A stretch of DNA of 64,000 nt from Actinomycetota bacterium (GTDB lineage: Bacteria; Actinomycetota; Actinomycetes; Streptosporangiales; Streptosporangiaceae): NCBI GenBank assembly GCA_027313705.1, contig DAHVDE010000118.1, positions 158,979 to 222,978 of the forward strand, read 5' to 3'. The notes under the pieces are model-generated. The model did no database searches. It saw nothing but the letters and a program-made list of their open reading frames with translations, and had not been told where the DNA came from. Shown in pieces: positions 36,293-46,601 of the stretch; within the stretch, counting starts at the first letter, position 1, and each line of letters starts with the position of its first letter. Made by a program: the position numbers and the translations under genes.

Positions 36293-37363
36293 ATGTGGCT
36301 TTCGACCGCCAGGGTCATCGGGGCCGGTCGTAAGCGGCCGTTCCGGCGGCTGCGCAGGCACGTACCGGCAATACGCTCGGCGGCCGCCGTGCTCGCGGTA
36401 CTTACTCCCCTGTTGCTCGCCTCTGCCTGCGACCCCCTCTCATCGCAGTCCGGCGACCCGGTGGTGACGGTAGGGGCAGTGCCGGGAATCGAGAACGCCA
36501 ATCTTTACCTGGCCCAGCACGACGGCTACTTCTCTAAGCAGGGCGTCAGGGTCAGGATCGAGCGCTTCCAGTCAGTCAACGACGAGATCTCGGCACTCAA
36601 CGCTGGCAGTGTCGACGTCATCGCCGCCGACTATGGCGACATGTTCTATGCCGTCTCGATCTCCAACCAGCCTTCTCATCCGGCCTACAAGATCCTTGCC
36701 GATGGCTATGACGCCGCGCCAGGGGTGACCGAGGTGGTCACATTGCCGAACTCGGGCATCACCCAGCCCGGCGCGCTGGCCGGACTGAAGATCCCGGTAC
36801 CTGACAGCGAGCAGATCGCCAAGGCACCGCTCGGTGATCCCACCAGCCTCGCGGTCGCCTCCACGGCCTCGGTGCTGCAAAGTGACGGCGTCAACCTGGC
36901 GGCGACCGAGTGGGTGCCCATGCCTCAGCGGCAAGAAATCAGCCAACTGGTCAGGGGCAAGGCGAAGGCCATCTTGGTGAGCGGCACTGGCGTGTACGAG
37001 GCGCAGAAGGACGGCGCCGTGGAGTTGCTTGACGGGTGCAGCGGCCCGACATCGGGCATACCGCTCGACGGCTTCTTCGCCTCGGTGGGCTGGCTTGGCC
37101 AGTCCAAGTCCAAGAACGCCCAGGCCGCCAGGGACTTTCAGCAGGCTATCTACGCCGCCGATGCCGGCGCGGCCATGCCCGGCCCGATCCAGGAGATCCT
37201 GCCCGCCTACACCGGACTGTCCAGCCAGGAAGCTGACCTGGTAACTACCGGGACCTACCCGCTCTCCACGATCACCGCTAACCTTCAGCGGACGGCGGCA
37301 TTGCTGAATGACGAAGGCATGACGAAAATGGATGTCATCGTCTCAAACATGATATTCAGGTAG
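36293..37363 (+). CDS. ABC transporter substrate-binding lipoprotein, NMT1/SsuA-like
   Basis: Signal peptide with LLASACDP lipobox; VGAVPGIENANLYLAQHDGYFSKQGVRVRIERFQS. Confidence 0.88.
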   Translation: MWLSTARVIGAGRKRPFRRLRRHVPAIRSAAAVLAVLTPLLLASACDPLSSQSGDPVVTVGAVPGIENANLYLAQHDGYFSKQGVRVRIERFQSVNDEISALNAGSVDVIAADYGDMFYAVSISNQPSHPAYKILADGYDAAPGVTEVVTLPNSGITQPGALAGLKIPVPDSEQIAKAPLGDPTSLAVASTASVLQSDGVNLAATEWVPMPQRQEISQLVRGKAKAILVSGTGVYEAQKDGAVELLDGCSGPTSGIPLDGFFASVGWLGQSKSKNAQAARDFQQAIYAADAGAAMPGPIQEILPAYTGLSSQEADLVTTGTYPLSTITANLQRTAALLNDEGMTKMDVIVSNMIFR

Positions 37364-37374
37364 CCAGCCGAGGG

Positions 37375-37406
37375 TCCGCAGGGCCGATGGACACCGGCCC
37401 TGCGGA
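37375..37406. terminator. Bidirectional terminator-like hairpin between convergent genes
   Basis: Perfect 12-bp inverted repeat TCCGCAGGGCCG / CGGCCCTGCGGA, 8-nt loop. Confidence 0.65.
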
Positions 37407-37430
37407 ACGGCAGCCGCAGGGTGAATAATG

Positions 37431-38597
37431 TCAGGAAAATGAATTAAACCCGAGTTCACGGGCGATAATCATTCGCTGCACTTCTGACGTGCCCTCGCCG
37501 ATTTCAAGTATCTTGGCGTCACGGTAGAACCTGGCCACAGGAAACTCGTTCATAAAGCCATATCCGCCGAATATCTGAGTCGCATCACGGGCATTATCCA
37601 TAGCCGCGTTGGATGCCGTCAGCTTGGCAATCGCAGCGGCTTTCTTGATCGGCTGGCCTGCCGCTAGCCTGGCCGCCGCGTCGTACCAGGCGAGCCTGGC
37701 AGCACTGGCACGCGCCTCCATGTCAGCGATCTTGAACTGGATGGCCTGATAGTGGCCTAGTTCGTGGCCGAAGGCGACACGCTGGCCCGCATAGCGCACG
37801 CACTCGTCGACGCAGCCCTGCGCCAGGCCTGCCGAAAGCGCGGCGATCGCGACCCTGCCCTCATCCAGAATCTGAAGGAACTGCGCATATCCGCGCCCGA
37901 GTTCACCGAGCAGGTTGCCCGCGGGCACCCGGCAGTCGCTGAACGACAACTCGCGCGTGTCGGAAGCGCGCCAGCCGACCTTCGAATATTCTGGACCCAC
38001 GGTAAGGCCGCCTGTTCCGGCCGGCACCATGATGGCAGAGATCTGCGGCCTGCCTGCCTCAGTGCGGCCGGTGATCGCGAGTACGGTAATCACCGAGGTA
38101 ATCGAGGTACCTGAATTGGTGATAAATGCCTTGCTTCCGTTAATTACCCAGTCGTCGCCGTCGCGTACCGCAGTGGTGCGCATTCCGCCCGGAATATCGG
38201 AGCCGCCGCCTGGTTCAGTGAGCCCGAACGCGCCAAGTCGCTCGCCCTCGCACAGCGGCGGCAGCCACTGCGCGCGCTGCTCGCCGGTGCCGAAAAGGAA
38301 GATCGGCATGGCACCGAGGGCGACTCCGGCCTCGAGGGTGATCGCAACCGAGGAGTCGACTCTGGCCAGCTCGTGCAGGGCGAGACAGAAGGCGAAGAAG
38401 TCTCCCCCCATACCACCGTATTCTTCAGGAAAGGGCAAACCAAAAAGTCCGAGTTTGCCCATTTTAGAGATGAGTTCGTACGGGAACTCGCCCCGCTCGT
38501 AGAAGTCGCCGATCACTGGGGCCACGATGTCGAGGGCGAACTCTCGCACGGTCTGGCGAAGCGCCTCATGCTCATCGTTGAGACTGAAGCTGATCAC
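37431..38597 (-). CDS. Acyl-CoA dehydrogenase
   Basis: FGLTEPGGGSDIPGGMRTTA, DATQIFGGYGFMNEFPVARFYRDAKILEIGEGTSEVQRMIIAREL. Confidence 0.95.
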   Translation of the reverse strand: MISFSLNDEHEALRQTVREFALDIVAPVIGDFYERGEFPYELISKMGKLGLFGLPFPEEYGGMGGDFFAFCLALHELARVDSSVAITLEAGVALGAMPIFLFGTGEQRAQWLPPLCEGERLGAFGLTEPGGGSDIPGGMRTTAVRDGDDWVINGSKAFITNSGTSITSVITVLAITGRTEAGRPQISAIMVPAGTGGLTVGPEYSKVGWRASDTRELSFSDCRVPAGNLLGELGRGYAQFLQILDEGRVAIAALSAGLAQGCVDECVRYAGQRVAFGHELGHYQAIQFKIADMEARASAARLAWYDAAARLAAGQPIKKAAAIAKLTASNAAMDNARDATQIFGGYGFMNEFPVARFYRDAKILEIGEGTSEVQRMIIARELGFNSFS

Positions 38598-38712
38598 GCT
38601 AGCGATGTTACCTGGCCGCCCCGGCGGCAGCGCTAAGCTGAGCCCATGGTGTCGGATAGGTCTTTATCCACGCATTCGCGAGGGCACCACGACCCGCTCT
38701 GGCCGGCTAGCC

Positions 38713-38751
38713 GGCCCGGATAGCTGGCCCGGATAGCTGGCCCGGCTAGCT
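38713..38751. repeat. 3 x 13-bp tandem repeat, intergenic
   Basis: GGCCCGGATAGCT x2 then GGCCCGGCTAGCT. Confidence 0.8.
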
Positions 38752-38851
38752 AGTACCGACAAAACTGACACCTGCTTGACCGGCAAGCTAGGCTACGGAG
38801 TTCCTGCCCTACCCTGGAACCGAGCCAGTACCGAAAGGAAGGCTGCCCGAT

Positions 38852-39358
38852 ATGGCGACCCTGACCTGTCCGGCGTGCGCGGCTCGGGTCGGCCTCACCG
38901 ACCTGATCTGCTTCACCTGCGGTGCGAATTTGCCCAAAGGCGGACTGGTGCAGTTGGAGGACTCGCTTCCTGTGACCGTGGCGCAGAAGACGATCTCACC
39001 GCAGCGCCGACCAATCTCTTCGATGGTGCTGCAGATAAGCTTTCCGGCCGGCAATGTCGAGGTCCCGGCGGGTACCTCGGTTTTGCTCGGCCGCGACCCC
39101 GCCGAGTCGCTGGTCGCGGCCGCGTTCGATGGGTACGAGAACGTATCGAGGCGGCACGCGATGGTCCTGGTCGACGACGCCGGACACGCCTCGATCAGGG
39201 ACGAAGGGTCGACCAACGGCACGTACGTCAACGGTGACAGGCTCCTGCCAGGCATCGACGTCAGGCTGGTCGACGGCGACACGGTACGGCTCGCCGCCGA
39301 CGTGACCGGCAGGGTCACCTTGCCAGCCGCCGAAGCCGACCCGGCCGCCTTCGCCTGA
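38852..39358 (+). CDS. FHA-domain protein with N-terminal zinc ribbon
   Basis: CPACAARVGLTDLICFTCGANLP; VSRRHAMVLVDDAGHASIRDEGSTNGTYVNGDRL. Confidence 0.9.
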   Translation: MATLTCPACAARVGLTDLICFTCGANLPKGGLVQLEDSLPVTVAQKTISPQRRPISSMVLQISFPAGNVEVPAGTSVLLGRDPAESLVAAAFDGYENVSRRHAMVLVDDAGHASIRDEGSTNGTYVNGDRLLPGIDVRLVDGDTVRLAADVTGRVTLPAAEADPAAFA

Positions 39359-39485
39359 CCCTCCCGCCTGCCCGGCACTGGCAGCCGACCATGCCCTCGC
39401 TGTCCGCCACCGCCCGCCTGTGCCCATCTGCCACACCGCCGGCGCCTGTCCGCGCGGGGCTGGCCAGGGCCGGCCTTCACGCCGG

Positions 39486-39935
39486 TCACTCGGCGAACCA
39501 CGGCGCGCCAGGCTCGCCGTCCATGAACCACGGCCGGTACGGGTCGCCATGGCCCGGCCGACCAGGACCAAGCGGCGGCCAATCCTCGGCGCCACCAGCT
39601 TCCGCGCCCGCACTGGCCCCGTCGGTCACGCCTGCGTCACCAATCGCATCGGTCACGGAACCAGGCTCCGCTGCGCCCTGGCTTTCGCCAGTTAGCTCGC
39701 CAGGGTGACCGGCGTCCTCATCGTGAAAGGCGGCAGGCTCACCAGCATCCCTGGCGGCAGCGACCACCCGGCCGGCTGGTCGTGGGCATGCGGACGGATG
39801 GTTAAGCTCAAGCCGGCCGAGCCGCTCACGTAACTGGTCGAGCAGTTCGCCGGGCGGCCTGGCCTGTCCCTCGCCGAGCGCCCGGTCAACGCCGGCCAGT
39901 CGACGGGACCGATCTGACCAGTCTGCCGAGCACAT
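39486..39935 (-). CDS. Hypothetical protein
   Basis: 149-aa ORF (MCSADWSDRSRRLAGVDRALGEGQARPPGELLDQLRERLGRLEL...DPYRPWFMDGEPGAPWFAE) filling an otherwise empty interval. Confidence 0.5.
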   Translation of the reverse strand: MCSADWSDRSRRLAGVDRALGEGQARPPGELLDQLRERLGRLELNHPSACPRPAGRVVAAARDAGEPAAFHDEDAGHPGELTGESQGAAEPGSVTDAIGDAGVTDGASAGAEAGGAEDWPPLGPGRPGHGDPYRPWFMDGEPGAPWFAE

Positions 39936-40116
39936 CGCCGCTATTCTCCCAGGTCACCATTCAGCGGAACCTAGCAGCCGTCTGTCCTGCGGCACCGCTA
40001 GGCCGAAGGCCAGCCGTTTGCCCCACCCTATTGGCCCGTGCGGCAATTTGAAACCTCGTCGGGGGACTCGGCTCCTCATGGCGCTGTCACTGCCGGGGAA
40101 GTTACCGTAGCTTGTC

Positions 40117-41394
40117 ATGGACTTCGAACTGCCGGCCGAACTGGCGAGTTACCTTACCGAGCTTGACGAATTCATCGACCGCCAGATCAAGCCACTTGAA
40201 CAGCGGGACGACAATGTCAGGTTCTTCGATCACCGGCGTGAGGACTCGCGAACCGACTGGGAGCGCGGCGGGCTGCCGAACCGCCAGTGGGAGGCCCTGC
40301 TGCGCGAGGCGGTCGAGCTGGCAGACGCGGCGGGCCATTACCGTTATGCCTTTCCCGCCGAGTACGGCGGGCGGAACGGCACCAACCTTGGCATGGCGGT
40401 GATCCGCGAGCACCTGGCCGCCAAGGGGCTCGGGCTGCATTGCGACCTGCAGAACGAGCACATGATCGTGGGCAACAACGTCGGGTTGCTGCTGATGCTG
40501 AACTACGGTTCCGCGCCGCAGCGGGCCGAGTGGGTCAAGGGCCTGGCGGCGGGGAAGAAAGGGTTCGCCTTCGGCATCACCGAGCCTGATCACGGATCTG
40601 ACGTCACGTTCATGGAGACCGTCGCGGTGCGGGACGCCGACGAGTTCGTCATCAACGGGGCGAAGACCTTCAACACCGGAGTGCACGCGGCCTCGCACGA
40701 CCTGATCTTCGCCAGAACCGGCGGTTCCGCCGGGGACGCGGACGGCATCACGGCGTTCTTGGTGCCGGTCTCCTCACCAGGGTTCGTCATCGAGGAGTAC
40801 CTCTGGACCTTCAACATGCCGACCGACCACGCCAGGATCTCGCTGCACGACGTGCGGGTGCCCGCGAGCGCCATTTTCGGTGCTGAGGGGCGGGGTCTGG
40901 CCGTGGTGCAGCACTTCTTCAACGAGAACCGGATCAGGCAGGCGGCTTCTTCGCTTGGCGCGGCGCAGTACTGCATCAACGAGTCCGTCGCCTACGCCAA
41001 GGAAAGGGCACCGTTCGGCAAGCCGCTCGCGACTAATCAGGCGATCCAGTTTCCGCTGGTAGAACTGCAGACGCAGGGCGAGATGCTGCGGGCGCTTATC
41101 CACAAGACGGCCTGGCAGATGGACACCTACGGGCCGTTCTCCGCCTCGGACAAGGTGTCGATGTGCAATTACTGGGCTAACCGGCTGTGCTGCGAGGCAG
41201 CCGACCGCGCGATGCAGGTGCATGGCGGGCTCGGGTACTCGCGGCATCGGCCTTTCGAGCACATCTACCGGCATCACCGGCGGTACCGGATCACCGAAGG
41301 GACAGAAGAGATCCAGATGCGACGAGTCGCCGGATACCTGTTCGGGTACATGCGGCAGCGTGCGCCCAAGGGAGTCGCCGAGGAAGGTTCCTGA
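40117..41394 (+). CDS. Acyl-CoA dehydrogenase
   Basis: FAFGITEPDHGSDVTFMET; AMQVHGGLGYSRHRPFEHIYRHHRRYRITEGTEEIQMRRVAGYL. Confidence 0.95.
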   Translation: MDFELPAELASYLTELDEFIDRQIKPLEQRDDNVRFFDHRREDSRTDWERGGLPNRQWEALLREAVELADAAGHYRYAFPAEYGGRNGTNLGMAVIREHLAAKGLGLHCDLQNEHMIVGNNVGLLLMLNYGSAPQRAEWVKGLAAGKKGFAFGITEPDHGSDVTFMETVAVRDADEFVINGAKTFNTGVHAASHDLIFARTGGSAGDADGITAFLVPVSSPGFVIEEYLWTFNMPTDHARISLHDVRVPASAIFGAEGRGLAVVQHFFNENRIRQAASSLGAAQYCINESVAYAKERAPFGKPLATNQAIQFPLVELQTQGEMLRALIHKTAWQMDTYGPFSASDKVSMCNYWANRLCCEAADRAMQVHGGLGYSRHRPFEHIYRHHRRYRITEGTEEIQMRRVAGYLFGYMRQRAPKGVAEEGS

Positions 41395-41396
41395 CG

Positions 41397-42692
41397 GTGC
41401 CCGCGCAGGTCGACGCCGGCCGCCTCGCGGACGCGCTGTCGCCCGTGCTCGGGCAACCGGTGCGGGTCGAAGGGCTGACCAGGCTTTCCGGCGGTGCGTC
41501 CAGGCAGACCTGGGCTTTTGACGCCTGCCCGGAAGCCGGGGCGCGGGCCGAGCTTGTGCTGAGGCGCGATCCGCCCGGGCGGCCTGGCGAGCCTGGAGCG
41601 ATGGGGCGGGAGGCGCGCGCCCTCGGCCTGGCGCGAGCGGCCGGGCTGGCCGTTCCCGAGGTCATCTTGAGCAGCGATTCCACCGAGCCGTTCGGCACGG
41701 CGGGGCTGGTGATGCGCCGGGTGGCCGGAGAGACGATCGCGCGGCGGATCCTGCGGGACGACGCCTTCGCGCAGGCACGCGCCTTGCTGACCGGGCAGCT
41801 TGGGCGGTTCGCGGCCGCCCTGCACGCGCTCGCCGCGCCAGAGGACTTTCCCTTGCCTGACCCGCTGGCCGAACTTCAGGTCACGCTTGCCGAGTTCGCC
41901 ATGCTCGGGCAGGTCAGCGAGGTCTTCGAGCTAGCCGTAAAGGAACTCGGCGCGTCCCGCCCGGTCCGGCGCGACCCGGTGCTCTTGCACGGCGACCTGC
42001 GGCTCGGCAACCTGATCGTGGGGCCGCACGGGCTCGCGGCGGTCATCGACTGGGAACTGGCACATGCCGGGAACCCGGCGCAGGACCTCGGCTGGCTGTG
42101 CGTCAGGGCATGGCGGTTCGGGGAGACCGGTGCTGCTCGCGCCGTGGCCGGGCTCGGGTCGCGGGAGGAACTGCTTGCCGCCTACCATGGCGCCGGTGGT
42201 GTGCCAGTCACCCGCGACGAGCTGCGCTGGTGGGAGATACTCGGGACGTTGCAATGGGGCGTGATCTGCCTGAGGCAAGCGTGGGCGCACCTGTCGGGTG
42301 CGCACCGATCGGTCGAGCTCGCGGCCATCGGAAGGCGGGTGTGCGAGCAGGAGTGGGATCTACTGGAGTACCTGCGGCCAGAAGAGGCCAGGCGCGCGGC
42401 ACGCGCGGCGGCCGGGCGACGACAAGAACCTGGCCACGAGCCGGCGCCATACGGGCGGCCGACGGCCGGCGAAATGCTCGACGCCGTACGAGGGTTCCTC
42501 ACCGACGAGGTGATGCCTGCGACGAGCGGCCAGCTGGCCTTCCATGCGCGCGTGGCCGCGAACGCGCTTGCCATCGTCAGCAGGGAACTCGAGCTCGGCC
42601 CGGTACCTGCCGGCCTCGAGCTGGCGGAGCTGGTCGCCGCCAGGCTCGCCGTGGCCAATCCCCGTTACCTCGACGCGCAGCAGGCAACGTGA
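41397..42692 (+). CDS. APH-family phosphotransferase with C-terminal DUF6285-like region
   Basis: LLHGDLRLGNLIVGPHGLAAVIDWELAHAGNPAQDLGWLCVRAW; C-terminus EMLDAVRGFLTDEVMPATSGQLAFHARVAANALAIV. Confidence 0.88.
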   Translation: MPAQVDAGRLADALSPVLGQPVRVEGLTRLSGGASRQTWAFDACPEAGARAELVLRRDPPGRPGEPGAMGREARALGLARAAGLAVPEVILSSDSTEPFGTAGLVMRRVAGETIARRILRDDAFAQARALLTGQLGRFAAALHALAAPEDFPLPDPLAELQVTLAEFAMLGQVSEVFELAVKELGASRPVRRDPVLLHGDLRLGNLIVGPHGLAAVIDWELAHAGNPAQDLGWLCVRAWRFGETGAARAVAGLGSREELLAAYHGAGGVPVTRDELRWWEILGTLQWGVICLRQAWAHLSGAHRSVELAAIGRRVCEQEWDLLEYLRPEEARRAARAAAGRRQEPGHEPAPYGRPTAGEMLDAVRGFLTDEVMPATSGQLAFHARVAANALAIVSRELELGPVPAGLELAELVAARLAVANPRYLDAQQAT

Positions 42693-42707
42693 GCCGCTCC
42701 CGACAGG

Positions 42708-43115
42708 TCAGCGGATCCCTTCTGGCCGGAACTGGACGCTGATCCTCGGCCCGGCCGCCCTGGCCGACTTCGGCACGCAGTGCTCCCAGGTGCGCTGACA
42801 GGTGCCGCCCATGACAAGCAGGTCCCCGTGCCCGAGCATGAACCGCAGCACCTGATCGCGGCCGCCATCGGAGTACTCGCTACGGCCCCTGCGCCGCAAC
42901 ATCAGTGCACGAGGATTGCCGAGCGACAAGATCGCGACGATCGTCTCCCTGACCAGCCGGCCCGAGTTGTCGCCATGCCAGGCCACGCTGTCCCGCCCGT
43001 CCCTGTACAGGCACAGTCCGGCCGTGCACAGCGATTCGGCGAAACCTGGCCGGTAGTGGCTGTCGAGCGCGGACATCGCCTCTTCGAGTGCCTGATCGGG
43101 TAGCCGTTCCCCCTT
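42708..43115 (-). pseudogene. AlkB-like 2OG-Fe(II) oxygenase, N-terminally truncated
   Basis: LCLYRDGRDSVAWHGDNSGR...HGDLLVMGGTCQRTWEHCVPK...GPRISVQFRPEGIR. Upstream in-frame ERLPDQALEEAMSALDSHYR preceded by a stop, so the normal N-terminal ~half is absent. Confidence 0.7.
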
Positions 43116-43177
43116 GCTATATCAGATAACCAAACACCTGTTCGATTTAGTTGCTCGACCGGTGGCCGACGGGCAAC

Positions 43178-44875
43178 TCAAAGCGAAGGTGATCGGTACA
43201 CCGCTTCCCCCTCGATGAACGTCCCGAGCACCGCGGCCGATCCGATCTCGGCGGCCTGGCCGGCGATCGGATCTGCGTCGAGCACGATCACGTCGGCCAG
43301 CTTGCCCAGGTCAACGGACCCCGCCACGTCGTCGATATGGTTCACGAAGGCCGATCCGATCGTGTACGCGCCGAAGGCCTCGCCTGGGGTGAGGCTCTGC
43401 GCTGGCAGGAAGGGCGCAGCCTGGGGCCCCGACGAGCCCTGGAGCGAGCGGTTCACCGCGACGTGGATGGCCCGCAACGGGTTGGCGCTGCTCACCGCCC
43501 AGTCGCTGCCCGCCGCCAGCCGGGCACCTGACCGCAGCAAGTCGCCGAACAGGTACTGGCGCGCGGCTCGCTCCGGCCCGAGGACCGGGATGGTCAGTTC
43601 GTCGAGCTGCGGCTCGTGCGCCGCCCACAGCGCCTGCATGTTGGCCGTCACGCCAAGCTCGGCGAATCTCGGCAGGTCGTCTGGGTGTACCACCTGGAGG
43701 TGGGCAATGTGGTGCCGATGATCGTTGCGCCCGTTGGCCGCCAGTGCGGACTCGATGGCGTCGAGGCATTCCCGTACCGCGCGGTCGCCGATCGCGTGGA
43801 AGTGCAACTGGAATCCGAGCGCATCAAGCGCGGTCGCGCTCTCGCGCAACTCCTGCGGGTCGACGTGAGACAGGCCGCGTTCAGTGGTCTGGCAGCCGCA
43901 CGAGTCCAGGTAGGGCTCGAGCATGCCTGCCGTGTAGTTCTCGGCGACGCCGTCTTGCATGATTTTCACGGTGTCAGTCCTGAACCGGCCGACGCGCGAG
44001 GTTTCCCTCCGGCCGAGCAGGTCGTCGATCTGCCCGGCGCCACGCCCCCTTTCCCACCACAGGGCACCGCGTACTCGCGCAGTGAGCTGACCGGACCTGG
44101 CTGCGGCCAGGTAAACGGGCAGCGGGTCCTGCGAACCGAGGTACTCCCCCACGATCGCGTCCTGCCAGGAAGTGATGCCGCGCTGATGCATGTGCTGCTG
44201 CGCGAGCAGCAGCCCGGCCAGTCGCTCGTCGAATGACGGCTTCGGCACGTACGCGCCGACCAGGTCGGCGGCCCCCTCGTGCACCGTGCCCTGAAGCGAG
44301 CCGTCAGCTTCGCGCTCGAACCTGCCGTCCGCCGGGTCGGGCGTTCTCGCGTCGAATCCGGCCAGCTCGAACGCGCGAGTGTTGGCCCAGCCGCCGTGCC
44401 CGTCCCTGTTGAGCAGGAACGCAGGCCGGCCACCAGTCACCCGATCGAGCTGCCGCCGGCTAGGCGTGCCGTGGTCGAACCACTCCATCCGCCAGCCGCT
44501 GCCAGAGATCCACTCGAGCTCCGGATGGGCATCGCCGTAGGCCTTGATCCGGCCAAGCGCGTCGTCGAGCGTCTCCGCGCCGATCAGGTTGCAAGCGATC
44601 ATGGTCACGCCGGCGAACGCCGGATGCACATGAGCGTCAGTGAACCCGGGCAGCAGCGCCCGCCCGGCCAGGCTGACTATCTCGGTAGCTGGCCCCTTGA
44701 GCTCGCGTACCTCACCGTCGTCCGCGGCCGACACAGCGATGATCTTGCCTCCGGCTACCGCTACTGTGTCCGCAGGCCTGCCGTCCTCAATCGTCGCGGC
44801 GACCATGCGCCTTCCCGCTGCGTCCGCGGTATACACGGGTCCGCCGCTGAAGATCACGTCCGCGTAGCTCGACAC
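43178..44875 (-). CDS. YtcJ-like amidohydrolase
   Basis: RALLPGFTDAHVHPAFAG; LHFHAIGDRAVRECLDAIE; AAGSDWAVSSANPLRAIHVAVNR. Confidence 0.92.
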   Translation of the reverse strand: MSSYADVIFSGGPVYTADAAGRRMVAATIEDGRPADTVAVAGGKIIAVSAADDGEVRELKGPATEIVSLAGRALLPGFTDAHVHPAFAGVTMIACNLIGAETLDDALGRIKAYGDAHPELEWISGSGWRMEWFDHGTPSRRQLDRVTGGRPAFLLNRDGHGGWANTRAFELAGFDARTPDPADGRFEREADGSLQGTVHEGAADLVGAYVPKPSFDERLAGLLLAQQHMHQRGITSWQDAIVGEYLGSQDPLPVYLAAARSGQLTARVRGALWWERGRGAGQIDDLLGRRETSRVGRFRTDTVKIMQDGVAENYTAGMLEPYLDSCGCQTTERGLSHVDPQELRESATALDALGFQLHFHAIGDRAVRECLDAIESALAANGRNDHRHHIAHLQVVHPDDLPRFAELGVTANMQALWAAHEPQLDELTIPVLGPERAARQYLFGDLLRSGARLAAGSDWAVSSANPLRAIHVAVNRSLQGSSGPQAAPFLPAQSLTPGEAFGAYTIGSAFVNHIDDVAGSVDLGKLADVIVLDADPIAGQAAEIGSAAVLGTFIEGEAVYRSPSL

Positions 44876-45074
44876 ATGTCCTCCTGATCATCACCGGCCA
44901 GGCGACACGTCGCTGACCATGTACTTGATGATCTTCTCGCGACCGCCGGGCTGCGGCCAGCCCTCGTTTTCCGCTGCTACCCCGCGCCGTCCTGACGGCA
45001 GGCGCAAAGGACCGCCAGCATAACGCAGCCACCCGAACCGGCCACTGGAGCACTTCTTGTGGCACAGTTCTTTC

Positions 45075-46562
45075 ATGGAGCGGATCACTGCGACCAGGTA
45101 CGGGCAGGTGCGGGGCCAGATCAGGGACGGCGTCGCCAGCTTCCTTGGCATCCCCTACGCGGCCGCGCCGACCGGCACGCGCCGGCTCGCCGCCCCAGAG
45201 CCACCAGAGCCGTGGACCGGAGTGCGTGACGCGATCGCCTACGGGCCGACACCGCCAAAGCCCGCGTACCCGGCACCATTCGACACAATATTGCCAGAAC
45301 CGGATATACCAGGCGATGATTGGCTGAACCTGAACATCTGGGCGCCTGAGGATCTGTCGGGCCACCGTCCGGTGATCGTCTGGATCTACGGCGGCGCGTT
45401 CGCCAACGGGAACTGCGCGATTCCCGTGTACGACGGCCACGCGTTCGCCAGGGATGGCGTGGTGTTCGTGGCATTCAACTACCGCCTGGGCGCCGAGGGC
45501 TTCGCGCTGCTGCCTGACGCCCCGGCAAATCGCGGACTGCTTGACCAGATCGCCGCGCTCGAGTGGGTACGCGACAACATCAGCGCCTTCGGCGGTAACC
45601 CGGCTAACGTCACGATCGCCGGTGAGTCCGCTGGCGCGATGAGCGCGATCACGCTGCTCACCATGCCCGCCGCCGCCGGGCTGTTCAGCAAGGTCATCGC
45701 GCAAAGCGGTTCGGTCCAGGCCGCCGCCGAGCCGGCCGACGCGGCCCTGGTCACCGCCGAACTCGGGCTCGCGCTCGGCAGCGAGCTCAGGGAAAACGAC
45801 GTGTCGGCGGCCGGCATCGCCGAACTCGGGACCGACACGCTCATCAAGGCTCAGGTCGCGGTGCGGGACGCGCTGGCCGCCGAGCCGGACGCCGCCAGAT
45901 TCGGCGCCACGATCGTGGCCAGCTCGATGGCGTTCATTCCAGTGCTCGACGGCGAGGTGCTGCCCATGCATCCTCTGGCGGCGATCGCGTCGGGTACCGG
46001 GGCACAGGTACCGCTGCTCATCGGCACCAACGCAGACGAGTTCAGGTTCTTTCTCGTCCCGCCCGGCACGATCGACACGATCTCCGCCGACCTGCTCGGG
46101 TTCCTTGGCGCCGCCATCGGCGCCACCGGCGAGGTGATCGCTCGGTATCAGGGCAATCGCCCCGGCGCGCCGGCCGGCGACGTATTCGCCGCCATGCTGA
46201 CAGACAAGTTCTTCAGGCTGCCCGCGCTCGCGGTTGCCGACGCCAGGTCAGGCGGCCAAGCACCTACGTACTTTTACGAGTTCAGGTGGGGTGTTCCACC
46301 GATGGGCGCCGGTCATGCGATGGAGATCCCATTCGTCTTCGACAATCTGGCTTCGCCCGGCACCGGACCCCTTATCGGCCCAGATCCTCCAGCGGACCTG
46401 GCTGCTGACATGCATGCTGCCTGGATCGCGTTCGCGCGGGACGGCGATCCCGGCTGGCCGGCGTTCGACGCAAGCCACCAGGTACGCGTGTTCGACGCCG
46501 GCGGCGGTTCGGTCGAGATCGACCCGCGCCACGATGAGCGCACAGTCTGGCCAGCCGGGTGA
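45075..46562 (+). CDS. Type-B carboxylesterase
   Basis: GIPYAAAPTGTRRLAAPEPPEPW; GGNPANVTIAGESAGAMSA; TNADEFRFF. Confidence 0.93.
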   Translation: MERITATRYGQVRGQIRDGVASFLGIPYAAAPTGTRRLAAPEPPEPWTGVRDAIAYGPTPPKPAYPAPFDTILPEPDIPGDDWLNLNIWAPEDLSGHRPVIVWIYGGAFANGNCAIPVYDGHAFARDGVVFVAFNYRLGAEGFALLPDAPANRGLLDQIAALEWVRDNISAFGGNPANVTIAGESAGAMSAITLLTMPAAAGLFSKVIAQSGSVQAAAEPADAALVTAELGLALGSELRENDVSAAGIAELGTDTLIKAQVAVRDALAAEPDAARFGATIVASSMAFIPVLDGEVLPMHPLAAIASGTGAQVPLLIGTNADEFRFFLVPPGTIDTISADLLGFLGAAIGATGEVIARYQGNRPGAPAGDVFAAMLTDKFFRLPALAVADARSGGQAPTYFYEFRWGVPPMGAGHAMEIPFVFDNLASPGTGPLIGPDPPADLAADMHAAWIAFARDGDPGWPAFDASHQVRVFDAGGGSVEIDPRHDERTVWPAG

Positions 46563-46601
46563 CCTGCCACTGTGAACTACCGGTACTAGGCACCGGCGGA
46601 C

